DNA of 64,000 nucleotides from Sweltsa coloradensis (GCA_024449915.1 JAMZAV010000052.1:1116001-1180000), one strand, 5' to 3'; counted from the stretch's first letter, positions 40,930 to 52,185 are shown. Program-made: numbers and translations. The notes: generated by a model not told the origin, from the sequence alone.

Positions 40930-41095
40930 CTGTGAGACGCGCCGCGGCGCACGCCACGTGCTCGGCCGGGAGTGACGGCGCGCATGCGCAAGGCTTGTGG
41001 CCGGCACGCCACCGTATTTATGAGGTGTCGCCGTCGTCATTGTCCGGGGAGCGACGGCAAACATCGTCGTAGCACCGCAATGCTGGAGCTAGAGA
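40930..41095. promoter_or_regulatory. CpG-rich patch with NRF-1/Ewg-type site
   Basis: A short GC- and CpG-dense island in an AT-rich intron, about 0.7 kb downstream (in gene direction) of the semaphorin exon at 41777. It holds GCGCATGCGCA (40980-40990), a match to the NRF-1/erect-wing palindrome, and the E-box CACGTG (40956-40961). It could be an intronic promoter or enhancer. No transcript or downstream exon on either strand supports that here. Confidence 0.35.
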
Positions 41096-41776
41096 TTATG
41101 TTGTCAACACTTCCAGAGGGAAGATTTACTGATTACAGCTGTGCAGAATAATTAATCCTATGGACGAGAATTGTAATTAATTTAATAATTTTTATAGGGT
41201 TAGAGAGCGACATTCATTTCGTTGAAAAACTATAGAATAACATTGATGATATATATTGAATGTGTATGCAGAACACGTGGTTTATGACAGAAAGCATAAC
41301 TTATAGAATTCACGTAAAAGTGACAGTGAGCAATACACAAATAATAATTATATTGAGAATGCAACTGTCCCGAATCGTTTACTACGTGCACGGTAACAAC
41401 ACAAACGATTGTTCGGGCGCTATTTTACGAAATTCGATTGCAATAACTTCGTTTTCATAGTTGTTCAATATTATTCTAGATTGGCAAATACTTTCTGGAC
41501 GTGTGGTAACGTATCATTCTAATATTTTCCCAGTAATTAGTGGTTTAAAATACCGACGTCTCATGAGATGACCGATAGTCTGATAGATCACGATTTAAAA
41601 CTTCAAAATACATTAAAAAGACAGAAACCACGAAGAAATACAATGTAATGAATACGTCGATTCTGTAACTTTGAAAAGTAAACGATCAGCTAGGTTTACA
41701 TCGTTTCAATGACAAGACGCTACAGAATGCAACCAAACATGCTCAAAAGTGAAGAAACAAATGTCTTTCTTCTTAC

Positions 41777-41839
41777 CTCGGACTTTCCTTTCGACACACA
41801 GTTCGCCACATTGCTGGGTTCGAGGCTAAGTGAGTCCCT
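41777..41839 (-). CDS. Sema2a: Semaphorin (Sema2a-like) internal exon, N-terminal sema domain
   Basis: This is a 63-bp, 21-codon exon read on the minus strand. It is preceded by a pyrimidine-rich tract ending in TTACAG and followed by GTAAGA. The peptide begins RDSLSLEPSNVANC and ends VSKGKSE. Read in phase 0 it joins directly to the exon at 9546-9653, giving the junction GKSE/HFDCRNH. From family knowledge, a Cys-containing segment of this kind precedes the DCRNHIRV strand in class 2 (secreted) insect semaphorins, which are axon-guidance ligands of plexins. It would lie early in the seven-bladed sema propeller. The upstream exon encoding the signal peptide and first strands was not found in the window. 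A partial tandem copy of this exon and its acceptor lies immediately upstream. The small size makes this exon uncertain alone, but the in-frame join to the next exon supports it. Confidence 0.85.
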
Positions 41840-41934
41840 CTGTAACATAGAACACACAAACACATTAGTCACATTGCTGGGTTCGAGGCTAAGAATACCT
41901 TTGTAACACAGAACACACACACACATTAGTCACA
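41807..41934 (-). repeat. Tandem duplication of the semaphorin exon acceptor region
   Basis: Two adjacent copies with a period of about 63 bp (41807-41869 and 41870-41934). Each holds the polypyrimidine tract, the acceptor region and the first part of the exon (a 24-base stretch around GCCTCGAACCCAGC is identical). The exon-proximal copy has a working TTACAG/AGGGAC acceptor. In the upstream copy the same place reads TTACAAAGGTATT, so the CAG has become CAA, and a 2-bp deletion follows. If the next AG there were used in phase 0, the frame would meet TGA after nine codons. The upstream copy is therefore probably a disabled decoy. Confidence 0.85.
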
Positions 41935-42837
41935 GCCAGCACACAATCATTTGTAAAAGTAAGATACTTTAAATAAGACGTTGCGTCTCCCACCATATTA
42001 TTATGCACTCGCTCATAGACTTGGCTATAATTAAGCTAAATATGGAGATAAGCCATTCCTCAAACAATGGTTGAGATTTTGCTTGTGCCAACATTGACAA
42101 ACTGTTAATTAGTCCCACATTTCAAACCAAATGCAAAGTAGTTCTCGTCAAGTTGGTAGTTGGCATGATTTACATTCACATTACTGTCAATTTGAATGCA
42201 AGGGGGAAGATAGACTTAACATTTTACACGCATTCAAGCTGCTCGCTAATCAGACGTAGCGAATGGCGTTATATTTACCATGTTGAATGGGGTAGCGAGA
42301 GAAAGGGAGGGGGGGAGGGGGGCGAAGCTGTACATTTATCTATACCAGTTGTGTCAACACCACGACAAAGTTAACCGCGATGAAGTTAGCTACTATGATT
42401 TAACATATATTTCGTCTGGCGGTGAATGCGCGAACGGTTGAGTGGTCGGACTTGTTTTCTGACGAGCGATGATCGTTCAGCCGAAACAACATGGCGACAC
42501 TACATGTTGACAAAGTTCACACTCGTTCAGCGGGTATTAGCGGATTAATTACCCGCGGAAAACACGACGGTTAATGCGATTCGAGCGCGGATGAATACAC
42601 GAGAGGGGGAGGGGGATTTTATGTGAGAAACAGTGTTTGTCTGCTCGCTATGTTGTTGCTTGTTTGTTGAAAGAAAAAAATAAGTTATGTCTAGTTTCTC
42701 GATTTGGACAGTCTGGTAACACTTCCGCGGTATTATAGTTTATTCTATTATTTTAAAGATTAAAAAAAAAGATCGAGGGTAAAAAACATTTATACTATCG
42801 ATAAGTTTGTGAGCTGCTTACTAATGGTGAACTGGTA

Positions 42838-43245
42838 CCCAAAATTGCGGGTCAGGTCAATTATTTGGGGATGCCCGATAGTGCAAAAAGGTACCCGATT
42901 TTCGGGTAAAAGAAACTATTTTTTGAGTGTTGGTGGAGGTGCCGGTCCAGGATAATTCAATGGTAGAGGTGCAGGTCAACATTTCAATTTAAAATTTGCA
43001 GCCAGTTAATTATTATTATTATAATTGTAATTATAAATAGTAATAGTTTTAGGGAGCTTTAACAGTAACGGCTATTCGCATGTGCCATTTAATAAAAATA
43101 CAGACATACAATTGTGTAAGAAATGATTCGAGAGAAAATCATAATGTAAGATTCTTCACACGTAAAATTCAATATCTATTTTTAACACCCAGTATTTAAC
43201 GGTCACTGTCTTTTCCCTACCAGACCCGAGCCGAAAACCCACACA
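42838..43245 (+). repeat. D-family repeat, longest copy
   Basis: Contains GGTACCCGATTTTCGGGTA, then TGGTGGAGGTGCCGGTCCAG (motif 42931-42945), a degenerate second motif TGGTAGAGGTGCAGG (42961-42975), AAAAATACAGACA and ATAATGTAAGATTCTTCA, and a CCCGAGCCGAAAACCC tail. Confidence 0.8.
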
Positions 43246-43271
43246 GCCATACTGTTTACTTGGTGTTAAGA

Positions 43272-43284
43272 GGGGGGGGGGGGG
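43272..43284 (+). repeat. Poly-G run (13)
   Basis: An uninterrupted run of 13 G immediately downstream of the D-family copy. Confidence 0.9.
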
Positions 43285-44925
43285 CCCAATGGTTATTTTC
43301 CTCGCTAAAGCTGGCTGGTGTGGCACCTCCTTTAGAAACCAGGGTGCAGCTCGGTAGTTCAATATGAAAACCTGATACGACACATATTGCCATAATCGTT
43401 TCGTAGTAAATTTGCCGAGGTTGCCGTCATCGGTAGGCGAATTGTAGCCAATCACCGGGCTCCGATTAAAAATGCTAATAGCTGATTGGCCATGATTCCC
43501 CCTCGATGAAGCTAGTATCAGCAAACATGCTTTGGAACAACTGTATAAGAACTAGAGACTTACGTACTGACTATACAGACGCGACGTGATTAAACTTACT
43601 ACTACTTTCAGTGGACCTGTTAATGTCAACATATTTCTACCTGTCGAGGCGAAACCAATAAACCTGCTTCTTGTTACAAGCCACAGTTCCACCAGAGTAC
43701 CAGGCCACATCTCAACTGCACGGTAAACCGTGTGCTTTCTGCTACAGGGGTTCCACCAACAAACCAGCTTAACTAGACATTAGAGCACAGCCAGGGAGAG
43801 TTGAGTTGGATGTAAAGCAGCAGGTCCCGGGAGCTTCAACTTCCTTAACCAGAGTTGGTGGATCAAGGTGTTAGCAACACGGTCGTTATACCGCGGAGCT
43901 GAGAGCCCGAACACCTTGTAATCTGCACCAGGAAGGCGGCTATTAGTGATAATGCCAAGAATCTTAGGAACACTGCGCGGAATATGTATGGTCAGGAATA
44001 ATATACACACGTGGGAATGGAAGATCGAATATTATTTCAAACGTGAAGGCGTAAGTACAATTTCTTTGGTGCAATGTAACATCCAAAATAGAATTTGCGT
44101 CAATTCATATTACGTAACTGCGATATTATCAATGTAATTATAACTAATAATAACAATATACATTACCAATAAGAGTTAATAATGTCCAATGATTAGTCAA
44201 ATATGTGAATGTAGTATACATTTTCACGGTTAAAAGAAGTAGAAAGAGTGTTATTTATTGGAAGTTAATTATGTAATTATTTTGTAAATTTGATTTTGGT
44301 AACTTAAACACTCCAACACGCAAAATGATAAGATACATATTATACAAAGCTTTATGATAGCAAAAGCTTTATCCACATTCATGGAAAATTTACTTATATT
44401 TTGGAAACGACTCTTCAAGAGAAATTCAAAAGCAGATTATCTCCGAAACTTATTTTGCTAAAGAGGAATTCATTGTTTAATTAAATACAACCCAAAATGA
44501 CATCTACTGTTCGATTTTATCAACTTTGTTTAAAACTGAAACTTAATTCAGTACGATGCTTATATTTAAGTAGATTCCCCCTGGCTGTGTGAAACGTGCT
44601 GCTATTTGAGGGGTACGCCTGTGAGCAGTGAGCACCTTCCCTGCCTGCAAAGATTCCCGGATTATGGATTCAAAGACGCGACGAATCCAGACATAAAACC
44701 TGAGCCATGCATAATGAATCAAGTCAGCTATTGCACGTAGTACAATTACGTTGAAGGCAATTGAATTTGTCAAGAGTGTACATTGTTTAAGCTGGCGTCA
44801 AGTAAGACGGCGGGCGGGCGACTTGAGGCTCGGAGTCAGGTCCGATGGGAAATCACGACCATGCTGGTTGACTCGAACTGACAAGATACTGAATCACCCC
44901 GACCTGTACCGGTCTCGGCCTCTTG

Positions 44926-44944
44926 CCCCCCCCCCCCCCCCCCC
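44926..44944 (-). repeat. Poly-C run (19)
   Basis: Nineteen C on the plus strand, the only one of the eight long G/C homopolymers in this orientation. Confidence 0.9.
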
Positions 44945-45285
44945 TAGAGGGAGCTCACGCCACGCTGCCATTGGACGGGGAGGTGTAAAGCCCTCACTTC
45001 AGTTATATAAAATGCATCTTGGAGGAACGATATTTACAAGGAGTTGGGGAAAGGGGATGCAAGTTTAATCGGAATTAGGGAAGGGTCAAATATTTTTTTA
45101 GGGTGTGGGTTCGATTCTCTATCATCGGTAGTCGTGATTATCTTCGCAATCAAAGCTATGTAAGGGTTTTAATTTGATCATCAAAGACTTTAAAGGTTTC
45201 TGTTATACGTCTATTATATTGACCGGGAACCTTATTAACCGTCATAAACATTATTACAATCTTGTGGAATAAAATAGTAACACTT

Positions 45286-45300
45286 TGGTGGAGGCGCCGG
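45286..45300 (+). repeat. 15-mer motif, GGCGCC variant
   Basis: TGGTGGAGGCGCCGG followed by GTCCATTG, about 80 bp upstream of a family A element but outside its boundary. Confidence 0.8.
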
Positions 45301-45381
45301 GTCCATTGTAAATCTTATTACATTCAAACTAATAAAAAGTTTCAATCCCATACAGCCTAGATCCAAATAGATAGACAATTA

Positions 45382-46146
45382 TTGGATGAGCGAAGCGAAG
45401 ATTCCATTTCACTACACTGGAGAAAAAAAACCGGAATGTTTTTTTTTTTTTCTTTCTTTCTTTCTTTCTTTCTGTTTTTTGTCTGTTTGTCCACACGATT
45501 CCGGCTAAACCGATACTCCGATTGCGATGAAATTTTATGGAGGCCTTCGAAATCTCTGAACTTAGAACTGCCACGTTTTTGAGCGCAATCGGAAAATTAT
45601 TTCTCATGAAAATCGCATTTTTTCGATTCTTCAACAAAATTCTTCGATTTATAACACCTACATGCTTTGTCCGATTGTGATAATTTTTTTCACAGAACCT
45701 TAATTTTATGAATTGATATATTCGTGTGAAATTTGAGCGTTATCAAAAGATAAATTTCTTTAAAAAAATCGCAATTTTACGACTTTTTTCGATTTTTTAA
45801 ATTTCTTTGGCTTATAGCACCTACATGCTTTATCCGATCGTAATGATTTTTTCACAGAACCTTAATTTTATGAATTAATATATTCTTGTGAAATTTGAGC
45901 ACAATCGAATAATTATTTCTTATGAAAATCAAAATTTTACGATTTTTTTCTTTTTTAAAATTACGATTAATTAAAAAAAATTAAAATTAAAGTTTATTTT
46001 TAATTTAATTTAAATAAATTTTAAAAAAATCTTCAACTTAGTAATGATTTTTTCACAGAACAACATAAAATCCGCATAACACTTGGCTACTCAATGCACC
46101 AATTACGCTCATCCAACAACGCGGCGGGACTTAAGCGTTTTCCTAG
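45382..46146 (+). mobile_element. Helentron-like non-autonomous element, family A, longest copy
   Basis: The start TTGGATGAGCGAAGCGAAG is followed by a (CTTT)n stretch (about 45450-45474) where other copies have poly-T. The body has three successive variants of a segment with CACCTACATGCTTT, TTTTTCACAGAACC and AAATTTGAGCG, so it is internally repetitive. The end has CGCTCATCCAA, the AACGC/GCGTT stem-loop and TTCCTAG-T. At 765 bp it is longer than the other A copies because of the internal repeat number. Confidence 0.75.
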
Positions 46147-46587
46147 TATTATATTACCCCTAAAAATCAGTTTTGTTACAAGTGATGATAATGAAGGAAT
46201 GATCACTAAGATTTGCAACAAACACTATAGGCTTACTTATACCGTTGTCGTGCCATATCACGTTTAAATCGTAAGTTTGGGCTATACATTGCGCTGATAA
46301 GCATAAGCACACAAAGTAAAACGCATTATTTGTTATTGGTGTTAATTTGAACTGCCTAAAAGTTAGAAGTTTTTTAAACTTTGGGATATAAGTTTCTCCG
46401 AATTGCGTCTAGCACTCCACTTTCTTTTCGCAATTAACATGAAGCATCTGATTACGAACTGTAAAACAAAGTTTCTTTTTTCTATGACGAGGTGAGATCC
46501 AAGGGGAGGAAGTCTCTCTCCCTCTCTCCAGAGAATAATTTGAATACATCCACCGAGATGATGTCGGCCGGCTGGCAGTTTCTTGCC

Positions 46588-46608
46588 GGGGGGGGGGGGG
46601 GGGGGGGG
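46588..46608 (+). repeat. Poly-G run (21)
   Basis: An uninterrupted run of 21 G. Confidence 0.9.
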
Positions 46609-48539
46609 AGATAGAATTATTTTCTTTAATTAGACGTTAGAACCAGCTCGGCAACACCTGACCTCTTCAGCCAGGAGATATTCAATACCCGACTTGACTC
46701 CCGCCAGGGGTCCAAGATAGATCCTTGTATTTAATTAAACATGGGAGTCGGATCCGTGTCCTCCCCACAGAGCCATGTGAATAATGAGGGAAGATGGGGA
46801 AGACAATAATTCTACCTACCTCCCCGCTACCACGGCTTGCCAATTACTTTCCCGCTAAATAATGACGATGAGCTTGGGTCTGGGGAGGCAAAAAGTCGCA
46901 GTCGTGTCCTCTTTAGTCGTATCACCTTGTTGATAGGGGCTCATTGAGCCAATTAGAAGGCAAGACCCGGGCAAAGGTCGTGATGTGGTGTGGTCAGAGT
47001 CGATTCAGTGACTCACTTCAGATTAGGACACTAATTAGAATACAAGCTTTCAGGTGGATTGTATACTCCGAGCTAGGCGCCCAATCAAGTAATTTACTGG
47101 TTACGTGAGTACGGACGTAGTACAGTATGTTCACTTCAATGTACTACAAAAAGAAAACCCGTACAATCGAAATAACTAACGCATTTTATGAACAGCAGGG
47201 AATATTGTTAAACGTTGGCGATGGAAAATAAACTGTCAATCGCTGCTTTATGTTGTTTTACAAGACAGAAAAGTAAAATTTGGTTTACTTTTATAACATA
47301 GGAAACATGCACGTGATTTAAGTGATGTATCAGTTAAGACTCGACTGGCTGTAATAAAGTTTCCAGATCCCTCATTTCGAATCATACACAATCCGTACCG
47401 TAAAAGACCAAGGCATGTAGATCTACTCCCATTGTATTAGACATGATCAGTAAGATCGTTTAGTTAGATTGCTATGAGTTTAGTTAGATTGCTATGAGTA
47501 AGTTTAAAAAGTATACCTGTCAACACAAATCGACGTTTGTTAATATGATACGCACACGTACGGAAGTATACCAAAATAGGAAGCGAAGCTACTTTATTCA
47601 CAGATTGTCGAAAAAGGGAAAAAAACATCATCACTAGAAATATCTTGGTTGGTGTAGGTGCCGGGTTGAAAGACGTGTACCATTTTCATGATGACAGCCC
47701 CCCTTACCCCAATGGCCAACAAAAAACATTCTTCATCATCCTTGTAAAGGGAAATGCAAACAAAAGACGCATGTCAAGCAGATGTCCTGTTCAGTTTAAT
47801 AATATTGAGATGTGACGCACGAACAAACGGACAAAATTTTTAGTTTTTGTTTAATGTTTTTAAATTTAAATACATTTTTATTTTAAAGTACTACTGTGGT
47901 TTGATCGGTTATCAAGTAACGTATTTACTTCTACAAATAATGAGTTATACCCCTACGATCGTGTCTAGCTCTCCAATATCAAGTAATAGTGTTTACATTA
48001 AGTCACCCTCGAAATAGGTGGTTTAAAATGTTCACCCGATATTAAAATCATTAACTCAATTTAAAATCCATTAACGCAATATGTTGTTCGAATAAGCAGA
48101 CCAACTTATTATTAAACCACCACCGCGAACCAATCATATTCCCCAAGATGAAGACGACGCCAGGAGAGAAATAACTCGCACACACTCGTTGACATGACGA
48201 CACCTGTTGGGTCTCTACGTCATCAAGAAGAAATAACAAGATTCAAGCTGGAGACTAAAATAAAATCATAGTCAACACGCCCTACTTCCGGCTCAATTAA
48301 ATTATGTATATGAAACTATGCAGGCTATAACGTGGATGACGTACGGAGTTACAAAATTGGACAATGCACGGGGGTGTTGTAGTGTCATATTCAAATTATT
48401 TTAATATGGTACATGGCAAACAAGAACAGGTGAAAATCTGGACACTTTGAAAACCAGGTTTAATACAAGCATGGACAGACCAATATCGTCATAACTATCA
48501 TCATGTTATAGGGAAAATTATGGGCATTAAATAGTGGTT

Positions 48540-48900
48540 TTGCGGGACACTAAATGTTCAGGTCGGGTATTAGGGGGCAGACCCGATAATAAAATCAGGA
48601 CACGAAAAAATATTATGGGGGAATGGTGGAGGTGCCGGTCCAGACAATTATATTTATAACTTTATCAAATACTATTCCATAAAAATACAGAGATCAGATA
48701 ATGAATTTGAGAGAAAATCATAAAATAAGATTCTTCACAACTTAAATTCTATTTCCATTTTAACATGTCACATGCATAAATACATTTTAACATGTGTGTC
48801 TATAACGCCAGTCTTTTGTCTCGACTCTCGACCGACCCGATCCGAAACCGGAGCAGTTTAGTACCCGAACCCAACCCGACTGTCAAAACACACAGTCCTC
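48540..48900 (+). repeat. D-family repeat in duplication copy 1
   Basis: GGTCGGGTATTAGGGGGCAG and ACCCGATAATAAAATCAGG precede TGGTGGAGGTGCCGGTCCAG (48624). AAAAATACAGAGATC follows, then a CGACCGACCCGATCCGAAAC tail ending ACTGTCAAAACACACAGTCC. Confidence 0.8.
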
Positions 48901-49187
48901 CAATAGTGTTGTGTTGCGTCTTTTATCAGTTGAAAACAATATAATTTCAAATAAATTCATATCAGTTTCTAACATGAATACGATGCGCTTTAGTTGGTTG
49001 GTGGTTGGATTTTCTTAGTCACGGTTTGATTGAAAATGTAAGGTTATTTTAAAATGTTTTCTCAGATTCATGTGTTTATATTACTGGCTACAGAGAGCAG
49101 AATGTGCCCTACATTTGACTATAGCTGTCAAATAGTGGGAACATGCCTCCAATAAACATCATGGTGGGAGGTGACTCAGTGCCGGTC

Positions 49188-49207
49188 GGGGGGGGGGGGG
49201 GGGGGGG
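49188..49207 (+). repeat. Poly-G run (20)
   Basis: An uninterrupted run of 20 G at the same place in the duplication unit as 52470-52490 (21). Confidence 0.9.
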
Positions 49208-49501
49208 CTTCAGCAAGGCTGACGTAGGGAGATTCCCAGGTTTAGCGCAGTCATAATGCGCCGTCTGAAATCCTCCAAGTCTTAACTATTGGACATTTAT
49301 TTCCTCTGGATTAAAAAATATGAAGATAAAAAAATTTATTAGAAATATTATATAAATCATTAACATTGTTATTTCGCACACTTGACTAACGGGCACCCAG
49401 CGGCTAGACTGAGTGACGTGGGGAATCACTAGATACTAGATAGTAGGCGACGCCATCTTGAAACAGTAAATAATTATTTAGATCACGGATCTTGGAACTA
49501 A

Positions 49502-50069
49502 TTGAGCGAGCGTAGCGAGCGTCTCCACTTGACTCTTATGGCTCGAATGTCTGTTTTTTTTTTTTTTTTTTTTCTGTTACTGCTTCGATACAGGTCGCAC
49601 CGTTTCTCTGATTGACCTGAAATTTTGCACACATGTACATATCACTTAGGCGGGTTGCTGTATAGTTTTGAACAAAATCCGATCATTGGTTATAAAAAAT
49701 AAAAAATAAATAAAAAATAAAAAATAAAATGTACCGATCTTATGAAATTTTGCAGGGTCAAAAAGTACAACATTCTCTCCTATTTTCCAAATTTTCAGCT
49801 AATCGGTCAAGACCTTAAAGACTTATTGGTAATCGTAATTCGAAAAATGATGTTAAAAATGAAGGAGGCAGTGAAGATACAAAGATACACTTTAGAAGGC
49901 ATGACGTGAATTAGTACAATGCAAAGATGTTGGAATAGTATATAGTGTACAATGTCAATATCCAGTTAGGCCTACACTGTGTGGTGGACCTTATGGGAAT
50001 GTCGTACTCTGGTCTTGTTGCACGTACCGGTGCTCGCTCAACAACGCGTCCAACTGAGCGTTTTCCTAG
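49502..50069 (+). mobile_element. Helentron-like non-autonomous element, family B, in duplication copy 1
   Basis: The start TTGAGCGAGCGTAGCGAGCG is followed by a T-run and an A-rich AAAATAAA tract. Near the end CTCGCTCAA (complement of the start) is followed by a stem-loop (AACGC/GCGTT), TTCCTAG and T. At 568 bp it has no coding capacity. The body words (for example CTGATTGACCTGAAATTTTG) differ from family A. Confidence 0.75.
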
Positions 50070-51827
50070 TCTAGTCTCATATCTTTAACTACGTATAGCC
50101 TGTATTTACGTATAGGCCAACGTTACGAAATAGTTTAATAGGTCCTAAGTTTTAGACCAATCGATTCTAATATCAAATTAGCATGTCGACAATGTCTGAA
50201 ATCGTAAAAATAAAATTCCCATAACTTTTGATATTGAAAGGAGTTTAAATAAAATGTAACATGGTAAAATAGTTTGCTCATCACATGTAGTCAGTACGTA
50301 AGGATTTGAAGCCTTCTTTATAAACAAGATACTTTTTTTACTCCCAAAACCAAAAAGCCAACGAAAAAAGGAAGCTTTCAGGGATTGTATCTCCGACTAG
50401 GCGCCCAATCAAGTATTACTGTACTGAGTACGGAGTAGTACAGTATGTTCACTCAATGTACTAAAAAGAAACCACATCGAAATAACCAATACACTTTATG
50501 AATAGCAGGGAATTATTTGTTCAAACGTTGCGATGGAAAATAAACTGCAATCGCTGCTTTATGTTGTTTTACAGACAGAAAAGTAAAATAAGGTTTACTT
50601 TTATAACATAGAAAACATGCACGTGATTTAAGTGATGTATCAGTTAAGACTCGACTGGCTGTAATAAAGTTTCCAGATCCCTCATTTCGAATCATACACA
50701 ATCCGTAACGTAAACGACCAAGGCTAGTAGTAGATCTACTCCCATTGTATTAGACATGATCAGTATTAATTTATAGTTAGATTGCTATGAGTAAGTTTAA
50801 AAAGTAAACCTGTCAACACAAATCGACGTTTGTTAATACGATACGCACACGTACGGAAGTATACCAAAATAGGAAGCGAAGCTACTTCATTCACAGATTG
50901 TCGAAAAAGGGGAAAAAAACATCATCACTAGAAATATCTTGTTGTAGGTGCCGGGTTGAAAGACGTGTACCATTTTCATGATGACAGCCCCCCTTACCCC
51001 AATGGCCACCAAAAAACATTCTGCATCATCCTTGTTAAGGAAAATGCCAACAAAAAACGCATGTCAAACAGATGTCCAGTTCAGTTTAATAATCTTGAGA
51101 TGTGACGCACGAACAAACGGACAAAAAATTTAGTTTTTGTTTAATGTTTTTAAATTTAAATACATTTTTATTTTTAAGTACTACTGTGGTTTGACCGGTT
51201 ATCAAGTAACGTATTTACTTCCACCAATAAGGAGTTAAACCCCTACGACCGTGTCTAGCTCACCAATATCAAGTAATCGTGTTTACATTAAGTCACCCTC
51301 TAAATAGGTGGTTTAAAATGTTCACCCGATATTAAAATCATTAACTCAAATTAAAATCCATTAACGCAATATGTTGTTCGAATAAGCAGACCAACTTATT
51401 ATTAAACCACCACCGCGAACCAATCATATTCCCCAAGATGAAGACGACGCCAGGAGAGAAATAACTCGCACACACTCGTTGACATGACGACACCTGTTGG
51501 GTCTCTACGTCATCAAGAAGAAATAACAAGATTCAAGCTGGAGACTAAAATAAAATCATAGTCAACACGCCCTACCTCCGGCTCAATTAAATTATGTATA
51601 TGAAACTATGCAGGCTATAACGTAGATGACGTAGGGAGTTACAAAATGGGACAAATGCACGGGGTGTTGTCGTGTCATGTTCAAATTATTTAATATCGTA
51701 CATGGCAAACAAGAACAGGTGAAAATCTGGACACTTTGAAAACCAGGTTTAATACAAGCATGGACAGACCAATATCGTCATAACTATCATCATGTTATAG
51801 GGAAAATTATGGGCATTAAATAGTGGT

Positions 51828-52185
51828 TTTGCGGGACACTAAATTTCAGGTCGGGTATTTGGGGGCAGACCGATAATAAAATCAGGGTATGAAAATAAAA
51901 AGGAATGGTGGAGGTGCCGGTCCAGACAATTATATTTATAGATTTATCAAATACTGTTCCATAAAAATACAGAGATCAGATAATGAATTGAGAGAAATCA
52001 TGACATAAGATTCTTCACAACTTAAATTCTATTTCCATTTTAACATGTCACATGCATAAATACATTTTAACATGTGTGTCTATAACGCCAGTCTTTTGTC
52101 TCGACTCTCGACCGACCCGATCCGAAAACCGGAGCAGTTTAGTACCCGAACCCAACCCGACTGTCAAAACACACAGTCCTACAAT
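51828..52185 (+). repeat. D-family repeat in duplication copy 2
   Basis: Same order as 48540-48900, with the motif at 51906-51920 and small indels. Confidence 0.8.

Larger units (their letters stand above)
9654..41776 (-). other. Semaphorin intron, 32,123 bp, repeat-rich
   Basis: This large intron separates the semaphorin exon ending GKSE (41777) from the exon starting HFDCRNH (9653). Its donor is GTAAGA and its acceptor TTACAG. It contains the repeats listed separately: copies of the 15-mer motif, Helentron-like elements at 15.8 and 23.9 kb, tandem arrays at 13.8, 15.1 and 17.2 kb, SINE-like heads, microsatellites and poly-G runs. Between these I see no protein-coding exon or RNA gene I can support, including 17.6-20.9, 30.4-32.6, 32.7-35.0 and 35.5-40.9 kb. 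Such length is usual for guidance genes in large insect genomes and often includes regulatory DNA, but I cannot identify enhancers by eye. Confidence 0.85.
41935..47040. other. Region upstream of the last visible semaphorin exon, no gene recognised
   Basis: By orientation this is probably more semaphorin intron or 5' flank. It contains a D-family copy (42.84-43.24 kb), a Helentron-like element (45.38-46.15 kb), three poly-G or poly-C runs and single copies of the 15-mer motif. I searched for the expected upstream sema exon (the YVGAMD-type strand) and did not find it. Confidence 0.6.
47041..50369 (+). repeat. 3.3-kb tandem segmental duplication, copy 1
   Basis: It begins near AAGCTTTCAGGTGGATTGTA and contains, in order: a 15-mer variant (47650-47664), a 62-codon minus-strand frame (48051-48239), a D-family repeat (48540-48900), poly-G20 (49188-49207) and a family B Helentron-like element (49502-50069). 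The next 3.3 kb repeats this order. The spacing between equivalent points is 3,324 bp near the start and 3,289-3,290 bp from 48 kb on. Copy 1 also has a local 20-22 bp duplication (GTTAGATTGCTATGAG twice, 47461-47500) that copy 2 lacks. Confidence 0.95.

Noticed and set aside
41840..41926. A longer first visible exon including the duplicated SLEPSNV
   Set aside because: The open frame runs through CA-rich acceptor sequence (peptide VFVCSMLQ), which is intron-like, and the proximal acceptor TTACAG is intact.
45104..45120. B-box-like GGTTCGATTCT as a tRNA gene
   Set aside because: No A box or tRNA fold upstream.
48051..51529. A 62-codon minus-strand frame kept in both duplication copies with one residue different
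   Set aside because: The surrounding non-coding DNA is equally conserved, so identity reflects a recent duplication, not selection on a protein.
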